Positions 1 to 3,865 of a DNA stretch of 5,325 nucleotides are shown here, piece after piece. Position 1 is the stretch's first letter. Every line of letters starts with the position of its first letter. Where the stretch lies: NCBI GenBank assembly GCA_020058565.1, contig JAGVDT010000026.1, forward strand, positions 1-5,325. Direction: 5' to 3'. Below the pieces are notes generated by a model. The model saw only the letters and a list, made by a program, of their open reading frames with translations. It was not told the origin of the DNA and did no database searches. The position numbers and the translations under genes are program-made. Origin of the DNA: Minisyncoccota bacterium. Lineage in GTDB: Bacteria; Patescibacteriota; Minisyncoccia; Phycocordibacterales; UBA2100.

Positions 1-1
1 C

Positions 2-271
2 GCATTTGCCGATCCTACCGACGCTTCCGTTAAGAGTTTCCGCAACCTTGGAAACGTTAAGACCGCATCAGTGCGCGACCTCAACCCGCTCACGGTGCTC
101 GGCAATTCCATCCTCGTCATCGAAAATCCTGCAGCTGCTATCGCCATACTCGAGACCCGCATGTCTGGCAAAAAACTCGGCGCGCCGATGACAGAAACAG
201 CAACTACTGAAACCAAGCCAAAAGCAGCAAAGAAAAAAGTTACTAGTTCTAAGCCAAAAGCTAGAAGCTAG
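2..271 (+). CDS. rplD: 50S ribosomal protein L4, C-terminal part (5' end outside window)
   Basis: The open frame enters from the left edge and ends at TAG (269-271). It gives the last 89 residues of L4, which binds 23S rRNA early in 50S assembly and lines the peptide exit tunnel; in E. coli L4 also represses the S10 operon (family knowledge). Visible are the C-terminal Rossmann-like strands and helices typical of L4: KSFRNLGNVKTASVRDLNPL, then VLGNSILVIENPAAAIAILE. After this conserved core comes a Lys/Ala/Thr-rich tail of about 35 residues that most L4 proteins lack. The end of the tail and the stop codon lie inside a 7-base repeat (259-279). Its place directly before rplW is the normal order. 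The extent of the gene to the left cannot be seen. Confidence 0.9.
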   Translation, partial: AFADPTDASVKSFRNLGNVKTASVRDLNPLTVLGNSILVIENPAAAIAILETRMSGKKLGAPMTETATTETKPKAAKKKVTSSKPKARS

Positions 272-291
272 CGCCTAGCACCTATTCTCAT

Positions 292-645
292 ATGGCACTC
301 TTTAGCTCAAAAAAGAAAACAGAGGAAACTAAGGCAGCTGAAACTGCTTCGGTAAATGTCTCAAACGCAAGCCTTTCGCACATCCTGCGCCATGCCCGAA
401 TCACGGAGAAGGCGACCATGCACGCAGAGGCGGGCGTGTATGTTTTTGATGTCGCAGACGTAGCTACCAAGCGCGACATCATGGCAGCAGTCAAAAAGCT
501 CTATTCCGTAACTCCGCGTATGGTCCGCGTGGCTACGGTGCCGACCAAGTACAAGCGCAACATGCGCACGGGTCGCGTCGGCACGAAAACCGGCGGCAAA
601 AAGGCGTACGTCTACCTCAAAAAAGGCGACACGATCAACATATAG
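292..645 (+). CDS. rplW: 50S ribosomal protein L23
   Basis: The product is a 117-residue L23, a 23S rRNA-binding protein at the tunnel exit that docks trigger factor and SRP (family knowledge). The conserved core begins near residue 36 with RITEKAT, followed by YVFDVADVATKRDIMAAVKK (the YxFxV...AtKxeIkkAVe pattern), the basic loop KYKRNMRTGRVGTKTGGKKA and the closing strand AYVYLKKGDTI. The family is usually 95-100 residues; the excess is an N-terminal Lys/Glu/Ala-rich extension of about 30 residues. The ATG at 292 is the only early in-frame start consistent with the 20-base gap after rplD. No SD precedes it (upstream bases CACCTATTCTCAT), as for most ribosomal genes here. Confidence 0.95.
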   Translation: MALFSSKKKTEETKAAETASVNVSNASLSHILRHARITEKATMHAEAGVYVFDVADVATKRDIMAAVKKLYSVTPRMVRVATVPTKYKRNMRTGRVGTKTGGKKAYVYLKKGDTINI

Positions 646-782
646 TCAAAGTGCAAAAACCAAGAGCCAAAATGAAATACCAAAATGTAAAATCGAATAA
701 AGTCCGAAATCAGCAAGCGAAGCGCTCTTTTAATTTTGCATTACATTTTGGCTTTTAGCGTTTACATTTTAATTTTCTAACC
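646..782 (+). repeat. AT-rich gap between rplW and rplB with inverted repeats
   Basis: The gap has no gene. CCAAAATGTAAAAT (680-693) is an imperfect inverted repeat of ATTACATTTTGG (740-751). GCCAAAATG (666-674) is exactly complementary to CATTTTGGC (744-752). AAAATGTAAA (682-691) is exactly complementary to TTTACATTTT (761-770). The left arm and right arm each hold repeated versions of the same word, so several alternative hairpins are possible around a central AGCG-AAG-CGCT mini-hairpin (716-726). The right arm shows partial 7-base periodicity. There is no T-run typical of a terminator directly after any one stem, so it is probably read through into rplB. Function unknown. Confidence 0.6.
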
Positions 783-1622
783 ATGCGTACCTACAAACCA
801 ACATCTCCGGCATCTCGTCAGCGAACCTCGATAGAGTTCCGCAAATTGCTTTCAGGGCACAAGCCACTGAAAGCCCTCAAAAGCGGCGGCAAGCGCGACG
901 CAGGCCGCAACAGCTACGGCCGCATCACAATGCGCCATCGCGGCGGCGGTCACAAAAAGCTTTTCCGTGCAGTAGACTTTTCTTTCAACAAAAAAGACAT
1001 CCCGGCAAAGATCGGCAGTATCGAATACGATCCAATGCGCTCGGCTTTTATCGGCCTCGCAGTGTATCGAGACGGCGAAAAGCGCTACGTAATACTTCCG
1101 AAAAACGTAAAAGTAGGGGACACGTTTATCGTTTCCGAAAAAGCTCCGATAACTCCTGGCAATCGTTTGCCGATGAAAAACATCCCGGTAGGCACTTTTG
1201 TCTACGCGGTTGAGCTCAAGCCTGGCGCAGGCGCGACGCTCGTGCGCTCTGCGGGTAACTTCGCTGAAGTAGTCGCGCAAGACTCCGGCTACACGCACCT
1301 CAAAATGCCTTCTACGGAAATCCGCAAGGTTATCGACTCAGCATGGGCATCGGTAGGGGAAGTCTCCAACGACGAACATCGTCTCGTAAACATCGGAAAA
1401 GCCGGCCGCTCGCGCTGGATGGGTATCCGGCCGACCGTTCGTGGTACAGCTATGAACCCAGTAGACCACCCGCACGGCGGTGGTGAAGGTAAACAGGGCC
1501 GAGGTTTGCGCCGCGCCAAAACCATGTGGGGCCGCCCATCAGGCAAAGGCCAGAAAACAAGACGCCCTAAGAAATACAGCAACGTCTTCATTCTCTCTCG
1601 ACGTAAAGTTGGCAAGAAATAA
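783..1622 (+). CDS. rplB: 50S ribosomal protein L2, complete
   Basis: The product is a 279-residue L2 of normal length (family about 273-280). L2 is a primary 23S rRNA binder needed for subunit association and peptidyl transfer (family knowledge). The order of motifs is complete: N-terminal MRTYKPTSPASRQRT; RNA-binding OB-fold with GRITMRHRGGGHKKLFRAVDF; middle KVGDTF...PGNRLPMKNIPVGTFV; SH3-like domain with LKMPSTEIRKV; the MGIRPTVRGTAMNPVDHPHG loop, holding the highly conserved His of HPHGGGEG; and the C-terminal PKKYSNVFILSRRKVGKK. Nothing is truncated, so the gene should be functional despite the second tail fragment downstream. The start ATG has no SD. It normally abuts rpsS; here about 1.3 kb separates them. 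Confidence 0.97.
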   Translation: MRTYKPTSPASRQRTSIEFRKLLSGHKPLKALKSGGKRDAGRNSYGRITMRHRGGGHKKLFRAVDFSFNKKDIPAKIGSIEYDPMRSAFIGLAVYRDGEKRYVILPKNVKVGDTFIVSEKAPITPGNRLPMKNIPVGTFVYAVELKPGAGATLVRSAGNFAEVVAQDSGYTHLKMPSTEIRKVIDSAWASVGEVSNDEHRLVNIGKAGRSRWMGIRPTVRGTAMNPVDHPHGGGEGKQGRGLRRAKTMWGRPSGKGQKTRRPKKYSNVFILSRRKVGKK

Positions 1623-1651
1623 ATCTACGCAGTAGTGGCGTCGCAGTCCGT

Positions 1652-1768
1652 GCTGAGACTTTGGTTTCTCTTTGTTGAGACGCGCCAGGGTGATTTACGA
1701 TCGTAACGTGATTCTATTTGGAATGCCGAGGTATAAGAATCACTTTCAACCAAACCAAAGTCTTCAGC
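1652..1768 (+). other. Nested-hairpin segment after rplB, possible structured RNA
   Basis: GCTGAGACTTTGGTTT (1652-1667) pairs with AAACCAAAGTCTTCAGC (1752-1768) over 16 bp with a single bulged T. Inside lie a perfect 12-base palindrome TTACGATCGTAA (1695-1706) and an 8-bp hairpin GTGATTCT/AGAATCAC (1708-1715 with 1736-1743). It sits between the true L2 stop and the second L2 tail, on the strand transcribed with rplB. It matches no RNA family I can name: it is too short for a group I or II intron and I see no conserved intron core. It could be a structured RNA element or the remains of a mobile element. Confidence 0.45.
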
Positions 1769-1779
1769 TGGGCAAGTGG

Positions 1780-1836
1780 CCAAAGAAATATTCAAACGTA
1801 TTCATCCTCTCCAGGAGAAGGGTTGGTAAAAAATAG
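1780..1836 (+). pseudogene. Second, diverged copy of the L2 C-terminus (rplB 3' fragment)
   Basis: Read in a frame different from rplB, these 19 codons give PKKYSNVFILSRRRVGKK and a TAG stop. The last 18 residues of L2 are the same except Lys for Arg at one position. By my count 17 of 57 bases differ, nearly all silently, and one Ser codon changes from AGC to TCA. Arg is written AGG, AGA, AGG, whereas the true rplB uses mostly CGN. Similarity fades upstream, though GKW-P resembles GKG...RRP with residues missing. The fragment lies in an open frame with a possible ATG at 1723 (37 codons) and no SD. The silent divergence points to an origin in a functional L2 gene of another lineage rather than decay of a local duplicate. 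Confidence 0.8.
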
Positions 1837-1862
1837 GAAGCCTCGCGGAAGCGTGGTTTTCT
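1835..1862 (+). terminator. Terminator-like hairpin after the second L2 tail
   Basis: The hairpin starts within the TAG stop of the L2 fragment. AGGAAGCC and CGC (1835-1846) pair with GCG and GGTTTTCT (1851-1862), with one T-T mismatch and a GGAA (GNRA-type) loop. The T-rich 3' arm TTTTCTGTT gives the U-run. It would end the rplD-rplW-rplB transcript before the antisense genes. Confidence 0.6.
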
Positions 1863-1974
1863 GTTATACGGACGCAGCACGGTCACGTCCTACAGAAGCT
1901 ACTATCTGTCAGGAGGTTTAACCTTAGAACCAAGTAACATATCGATGCCGGGCCTTGTACACAGAATAAAATAT
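1863..1974 (+). other. Gene-free stretch with small hairpins and an unused strong SD
   Basis: No gene is supported. Small inverted repeats are present: GGACG/CGTCC (1870-1890), ACAGA/TCTGT (1892-1909) and AGGTT-T-AACCT (1914-1924). AGGAGGT at 1911-1917 is a near-perfect SD, but no ATG, GTG or TTG follows at a usable distance; the next ATG (1945) opens only 26 codons. It may be what is left of the front of a lost gene. Confidence 0.4.
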
Positions 1975-2014
1975 GTGTTCCATGTCACTTGCGGCCGCAA
2001 GCAACATGGAACAC
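1975..2014. repeat. 40-bp imperfect palindrome
   Basis: The outer arms GTGTTCCATGT (1975-1985) and ACATGGAACAC (2004-2014) are perfectly complementary. They enclose the 14-base perfect palindrome CTTGCGGCCGCAAG (1988-2001), separated from the arms by a CA/CA mismatch on each side. On the minus strand it is followed by ATATTTTATT, so it could act as a second terminator behind the one at 2049-2072. It could equally be a protein-binding site or element end. Confidence 0.6.
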
Positions 2015-2040
2015 TGGAAAATTAAGCAATTGTTGTAATT

Positions 2041-2072
2041 AATAAAAACAGGGCGCGTGATAACGCGCCCTG
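2041..2072 (-). terminator. Rho-independent terminator for the minus-strand genes
   Basis: A perfect 10-bp GC-rich stem, CAGGGCGCGT (2049-2058) with ACGCGCCCTG (2063-2072), has a four-base loop. Read on the minus strand it is followed by TTTTTATT (2048-2041). It lies 27 bases after the stop codon of the small membrane protein gene, the textbook arrangement. Confidence 0.88.
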
Positions 2073-2099
2073 AAACGTACGGACCACCGGTCCTAGCTC

Positions 2100-2321
2100 T
2101 TACGCCCGAGGCTTGGTTACAAGTAACCGGAGGGAAAGCAGCGACAGGCATCCTCCCAACAATGTGCCGGTCCACTTGTCGTATGCTTCGATAGGCGGAA
2201 GCGTATTTTGCCGAAGCAAAGCTTCGAGCGTAATTTCGCTCGGCATGATGAATTCTGTACCCAGCGCCACGAATACGACCCCCAAGCACAGCAGCGCGAT
2301 CCCAATCATTCGTTGAACCAT
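2100..2321 (-). CDS. Small two-helix membrane protein, possibly DUF3185-like
   Basis: The 73-residue product has two predicted membrane helices: residues about 5-24 (MIGIALLCLGVVFVALGTEF) and about 51-69 (GTLLGGCLSLLSLRLLV). A polar loop of about 26 residues containing ITLEALLRQNTLPPIEAYDK joins them. There is no cleavable signal peptide or catalytic motif. The pattern IGxxLLxxGxxxxxxG, then a loop ending DKW, then LLGG, resembles small DUF3185-type proteins from memory, but this is a weak match. The ATG at 2321 is favoured by GGGAG (2332-2328) six bases upstream, one of the few clear SD sites in the window. A promoter (2364-2392) and a terminator (2041-2072) frame it, so it is probably a single-gene unit, antisense to the ribosomal operon. 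Function unknown. Confidence 0.75.
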   Translation of the reverse strand: MVQRMIGIALLCLGVVFVALGTEFIMPSEITLEALLRQNTLPPIEAYDKWTGTLLGGCLSLLSLRLLVTKPRA

Positions 2322-2363
2322 TGCAAACTCCCGTGTTTCGCCGCCCTCTGTGACGACTTAGGA

Positions 2364-2392
2364 AAAATACCACTCCGCTCCTCGTTTGTTAA
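2364..2392 (-). promoter_or_regulatory. Sigma-70-like promoter for the small membrane protein gene
   Basis: On the minus strand TTAACA (2392-2387, five of six matches to TTGACA) is separated by exactly 17 bases from TATTTT (2369-2364, four of six matches to TATAAT). The expected start near 2357 leaves a leader of about 36 bases containing the GGGAG SD. Confidence 0.6.
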
Positions 2393-2395
2393 GTT

Positions 2396-2422
2396 CCATA
2401 CCAAGGCCGGGCCTTGGTATGG
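2396..2422. terminator. Perfect 12-bp hairpin between the two minus-strand genes
   Basis: CCATACCAAGGC (2396-2407) and GCCTTGGTATGG (2411-2422) are perfect complements with a CGG loop. It lies nine bases after the stop of the TrpR-like gene and immediately upstream of the next promoter, so it probably separates the two units. Neither side has a real T-run (minus side AACTTAACAAAC), so it may act weakly or as an mRNA 3'-end stabiliser. Confidence 0.55.
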
Positions 2423-2430
2423 GTTAAGTG

Positions 2431-2730
2431 TTATTTTCTGGGAAGCGGCAGAGGATTTACGTGTTCGAGGGTTATGCGGTAGCCGCCAGTTTCGCCTGCG
2501 AGCTTTTTGGCGATGCGCGCGACAGTCGCTGAGCTGAGGCCCGTCTCTTTTTGGATTAGCGCATACGGGATAGATTCATTGAGCATATCTGCGGCTTGAA
2601 AACGCTTGGCCAAAAGCTCGAGCTCGCTTTCTGTAAGAAGGTCTTCGAGAAACGCGCGCATTTCTTCGCGGGAGCGGATTACTTGTAGTGCGCCTAATAG
2701 CGCGCGCATATGCGGGGGACTCCAATCCAT
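2431..2730 (-). CDS. TrpR-like (YerC/YecD family) transcriptional regulator
   Basis: The 99-residue product is all helical and fits the Trp repressor superfamily, YerC/YecD-type branch. EMRAFLEDLLTESELELLAK (about 23-42) matches the conserved helix pair with the LLT-x-E-x-E-xLAKR signature. RFQAADMLNESIPYALIQKE leads into the helix-turn-helix, whose recognition part is TGLSSATVARIAKKL (about 64-78). A short tail, GGYRITLEHVNPLPLPRK, follows. Length agrees with the family (about 95-110). YerC-type proteins bind DNA as helical dimers; the ligand here is unknown and need not be tryptophan. The ATG at 2730 falls exactly where transcription should begin. The second ATG (2709) has GGAG ten bases upstream and would remove seven residues. 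It is divergent from rpsS, and an inverted repeat over its -35 box suggests autoregulation. Confidence 0.88.
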   Translation of the reverse strand: MDWSPPHMRALLGALQVIRSREEMRAFLEDLLTESELELLAKRFQAADMLNESIPYALIQKETGLSSATVARIAKKLAGETGGYRITLEHVNPLPLPRK

Positions 2731-2736
2731 GCAGCT

Positions 2737-2764
2737 ATAGTAGCGGTAATTTCACTTTCGTCAA
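2737..2764 (-). promoter_or_regulatory. Promoter of the TrpR-like gene, predicting a leaderless mRNA
   Basis: On the minus strand TTGACG (2764-2759, five of six) is followed after 16 bases by TACTAT (2742-2737, five of six matches to TATAAT). Six bases, AGCTGC, lie between the -10 box and the ATG, so the expected +1 is the A of the start codon at 2730. No SD precedes this ATG. Confidence 0.6.
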
Positions 2765-2773
2765 CTAAAGTGA
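2752..2773. promoter_or_regulatory. Candidate operator: inverted repeat over the -35 box
   Basis: TCACTTT (2752-2758) and AAAGTGA (2767-2773) form a perfect 7-bp inverted repeat with an 8-base spacer. The spacer contains the whole -35 box of the TrpR-like gene. This is a natural position for a dimeric repressor to block its own promoter; binding by the TrpR-like protein is inferred only. Confidence 0.5.
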
Positions 2774-2842
2774 GTTTGAGTTGCAAAAATAAGTATTTAA
2801 GCCATAAAACAGTCGCTATCTTACAGCCCTAAGGGGCGTTTC

Positions 2843-2871
2843 TTGACGTAAAGCCCTTTCTCAGATACATT
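2843..2871 (+). promoter_or_regulatory. Sigma-70-like promoter for rpsS and downstream ribosomal genes
   Basis: TTGACG (2843-2848, five of six) and TACATT (2866-2871, four of six, keeping the key TA and final T) are spaced by exactly 17 bases. The predicted start is near 2878, giving a leader of about 63 bases that contains the palindrome at 2902-2921. A promoter here is not usual for the S10 operon and would compensate for the upstream terminator and antisense genes. Confidence 0.6.
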
Positions 2872-2901
2872 GTCGAGACCTTCGTTTCTCCGAGCTAGGC
2901 G

Positions 2902-2921
2902 CCTGCCTGCCGGCAGGCAGG
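2902..2921. repeat. 20-bp perfect palindrome in the rpsS leader
   Basis: CCTGCCTGCCGGCAGGCAGG is perfectly self-complementary, itself made of repeated CCTG/CAGG units. AAAGCCC (2850-2856) and GGGCTTT (2921-2927) form a further outer inverted repeat. It lies 19 bases before the rpsS ATG and could shape translation of this leader. From memory, closely similar palindromes recur in Parcubacteria genomes, which would make it a dispersed repeat; this is not proven here. Confidence 0.6.
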
Positions 2922-2940
2922 GGCTTTCAATTGCAAACAT

Positions 2941-3282
2941 ATGACACGCTCACTCAAAAAAGGACCGTATATCGATGAAAAGCTCGCGAAAAAAGTAGCG
3001 AGCCGCAAACCTAATGCCGGTGTCATCAAGACCTGGGCGCGCGCCTCACAGATCCCGCCGGAATTCGTCGGCTACACTTTTGGCGTACACAACGGCCGCA
3101 CCCATGACGAGGTCTATGTAACCGAAGAAATGGTAGGGCACCGCTTGGGAGAATTCGCTCCAACCACCAAATTCATCCGACACGGCGGTAAAATGCAGAA
3201 AGAAGCTGAAATGGCCGCAAAAGCAGCTGAAATCGCTGCAGCTCAGGCCGCAAAAGCCACTACCGCTTCTGCCAAGAAATAA
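2941..3282 (+). CDS. rpsS: 30S ribosomal protein S19 with C-terminal extension
   Basis: The 113-residue product is S19, a 30S head protein that forms a complex with S13 and contacts the A-site region (family knowledge). It begins [19 protein letters not shown], matching RSLKKGPFvdxhLlkKV, and continues with [40 protein letters not shown] and [14 protein letters not shown], all hallmark S19 blocks in order. Typical S19 ends near residue 90; here about 25 more residues rich in Ala, Lys and Glu follow, probably a helical tail. No SD is seen before the ATG (AATTGCAAACAT). It is the first gene of the downstream half-operon, following the new promoter and leader palindrome rather than rplB. Confidence 0.96.
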   Translation: MTRSLKKGPYIDEKLAKKVASRKPNAGVIKTWARASQIPPEFVGYTFGVHNGRTHDEVYVTEEMVGHRLGEFAPTTKFIRHGGKMQKEAEMAAKAAEIAAAQAAKATTASAKK

Positions 3283-3301
3283 GGGAGCGAAGCGAACACT
3301 T

Positions 3302-3407
3302 ACCCAGCACCACTTTTGAAACCATCGAAACCATGAAAAACAAAATCAACATTGCAAATTCCAGAATTATGGGAACCTATGGCTCTCGCTCAAAAGTGGT
3401 GCTGGGT
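3302..3407. repeat. 18-bp perfect inverted repeat flanking 70 bases, rpsS-rplV gap
   Basis: ACCCAGCACCACTTTTGA (3302-3319) is the exact reverse complement of TCAAAAGTGGTGCTGGGT (3390-3407). The 70 bases between would form a large loop that holds the ATG of the possible small reading frame at 3333. No T-run follows the right arm, so it is not a typical terminator. The flanks are rich in GCGAAGC/GCTCGC words that extend the pairing imperfectly. It may be an mRNA structure in the intercistronic region or an invertible segment. Confidence 0.7.
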
Positions 3408-3449
3408 CTAAGAGCTTCTAAGCTCGCTGCGCTCGCTAAAAATCTCTAA
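3333..3449 (+). CDS. Possible 38-residue basic peptide just before rplV
   Basis: ATG at 3333 opens 38 codons ending at TAA (3447-3449), three bases before and in the same frame as the rplV start. The predicted peptide begins MKNKINIANSRIMGTYGSRS and ends in a Lys/Ala/Leu-rich helix-like stretch (ASKLAALAKNL). I recognise no family. It has no SD, like its ribosomal neighbours. It would explain part of an otherwise long 170-base gap and could couple translation to rplV. The second arm of the 18-bp inverted repeat lies inside it, and the sequence is low in complexity, so it may be chance. Low confidence. Confidence 0.22.
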   Translation: MKNKINIANSRIMGTYGSRSKVVLGLRASKLAALAKNL

Positions 3450-3452
3450 GAT

Positions 3453-3845
3453 ATGAAAGCTTTACTTACCAACTATCATCAATCGCCAAGAAAAGTCCGC
3501 CTCGTGGCTGATCTCATTCGTGGCAAATCTGTAGCGCAGGCCAAAGCAGCGCTTATGTTTTTGCCAAAGAAATCTTCTCCTGCTATCGAGAAGCTTTTGG
3601 ATTCTGCAGTATCAAACGCTCGACAGGCAGGCGCTGATGTTGAGGCGCTTTTCGTAAAGACTATCGCTGTCAACAAAGGCATCGCGATGCGCCGTTTCAA
3701 ACCGATGGCACGCGGCCGCGCTTCCCGCTACCAGAAAACCCTTTCGCATGTCTCTTTGGAACTTGGATCACTTTCAGTTGCTGCGTCAAAGAAGGCTGCA
3801 AAAAAGTCGACTAAAAAGAATTCTAAGCTACAAGCTACAAGCTAG
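3453..3845 (+). CDS. rplV: 50S ribosomal protein L22
   Basis: The 130-residue product is L22, which binds all domains of 23S rRNA and reaches into the exit tunnel with a beta-hairpin (family knowledge). SPRKVRLVADLIRGKSVAQA near the N-terminus is the family signature. FLPKKSSPAIEKLLDSAVSN and the DVEALFVKTIAVNKG strand follow, then the tunnel hairpin MRRFKPMARGRASRYQKTLS and the closing strand HVSLEL. The core ends near residue 108. The remaining 22 residues are a Lys/Ala/Ser-rich tail whose last codons (SKLQATS) and TAG stop are read from a 7-base tandem repeat. It follows rpsS after an unusually long 170 bases. No SD is seen (CTCTAAGAT before ATG). Confidence 0.96.
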   Translation: MKALLTNYHQSPRKVRLVADLIRGKSVAQAKAALMFLPKKSSPAIEKLLDSAVSNARQAGADVEALFVKTIAVNKGIAMRRFKPMARGRASRYQKTLSHVSLELGSLSVAASKKAAKKSTKKNSKLQATS

Positions 3846-3858
3846 AAGCTACAAGCTA
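3826..3858 (+). repeat. 7-base tandem repeat across the rplV stop codon
   Basis: The unit AGCTACA occurs 4.7 times in a row, the third copy reading AGCTAGA and supplying the TAG stop of rplV. The array covers the last codons of rplV and most of the 20-base gap to rpsC. Because 7 is not a multiple of 3, copy-number change would move the stop and alter the L22 tail. Confidence 0.85.
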
Positions 3859-3865
3859 TTTACCT

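Noticed and set aside
852..1298. 148-codon minus-strand open frame within rplB
   Set aside because: It lies wholly opposite a complete, well-conserved L2 gene and encodes no recognisable domain; it is a shadow of rplB.
1835..1890. Possible group II intron domains V and VI
   Set aside because: The GNRA-looped hairpin is shorter than domain V and lacks a proper AGC triad and two-base bulge; the region after rplB is far too short for a group II intron.
1718..1921. 67-codon plus-strand open frame covering the second L2 tail
   Set aside because: It reads the tail in the wrong frame and runs through the terminator hairpin; only the 1780-1836 frame matches a known protein.
1924..2373. 149-codon minus-strand open frame over the insertion
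   Set aside because: It overlaps the better-supported membrane protein gene in another frame, runs through the terminator hairpin and palindrome, and has a low-complexity product with no family likeness.
2208..2537. 109-codon plus-strand open frame
   Set aside because: It crosses the start of the membrane protein gene, the 12-bp hairpin and the end of the TrpR-like gene in antisense; no SD and no recognisable domain.
2781..2808. Second + strand promoter TTGCAA / CATAAA upstream of rpsS
   Set aside because: Poorer box matches and 16-base spacing; the 2843-2871 promoter is clearly better.
2826..2837. GCCC-TAAG-GGGC mini-hairpin as a terminator
   Set aside because: Four-bp stem and a weak T-run; too small to support a call.
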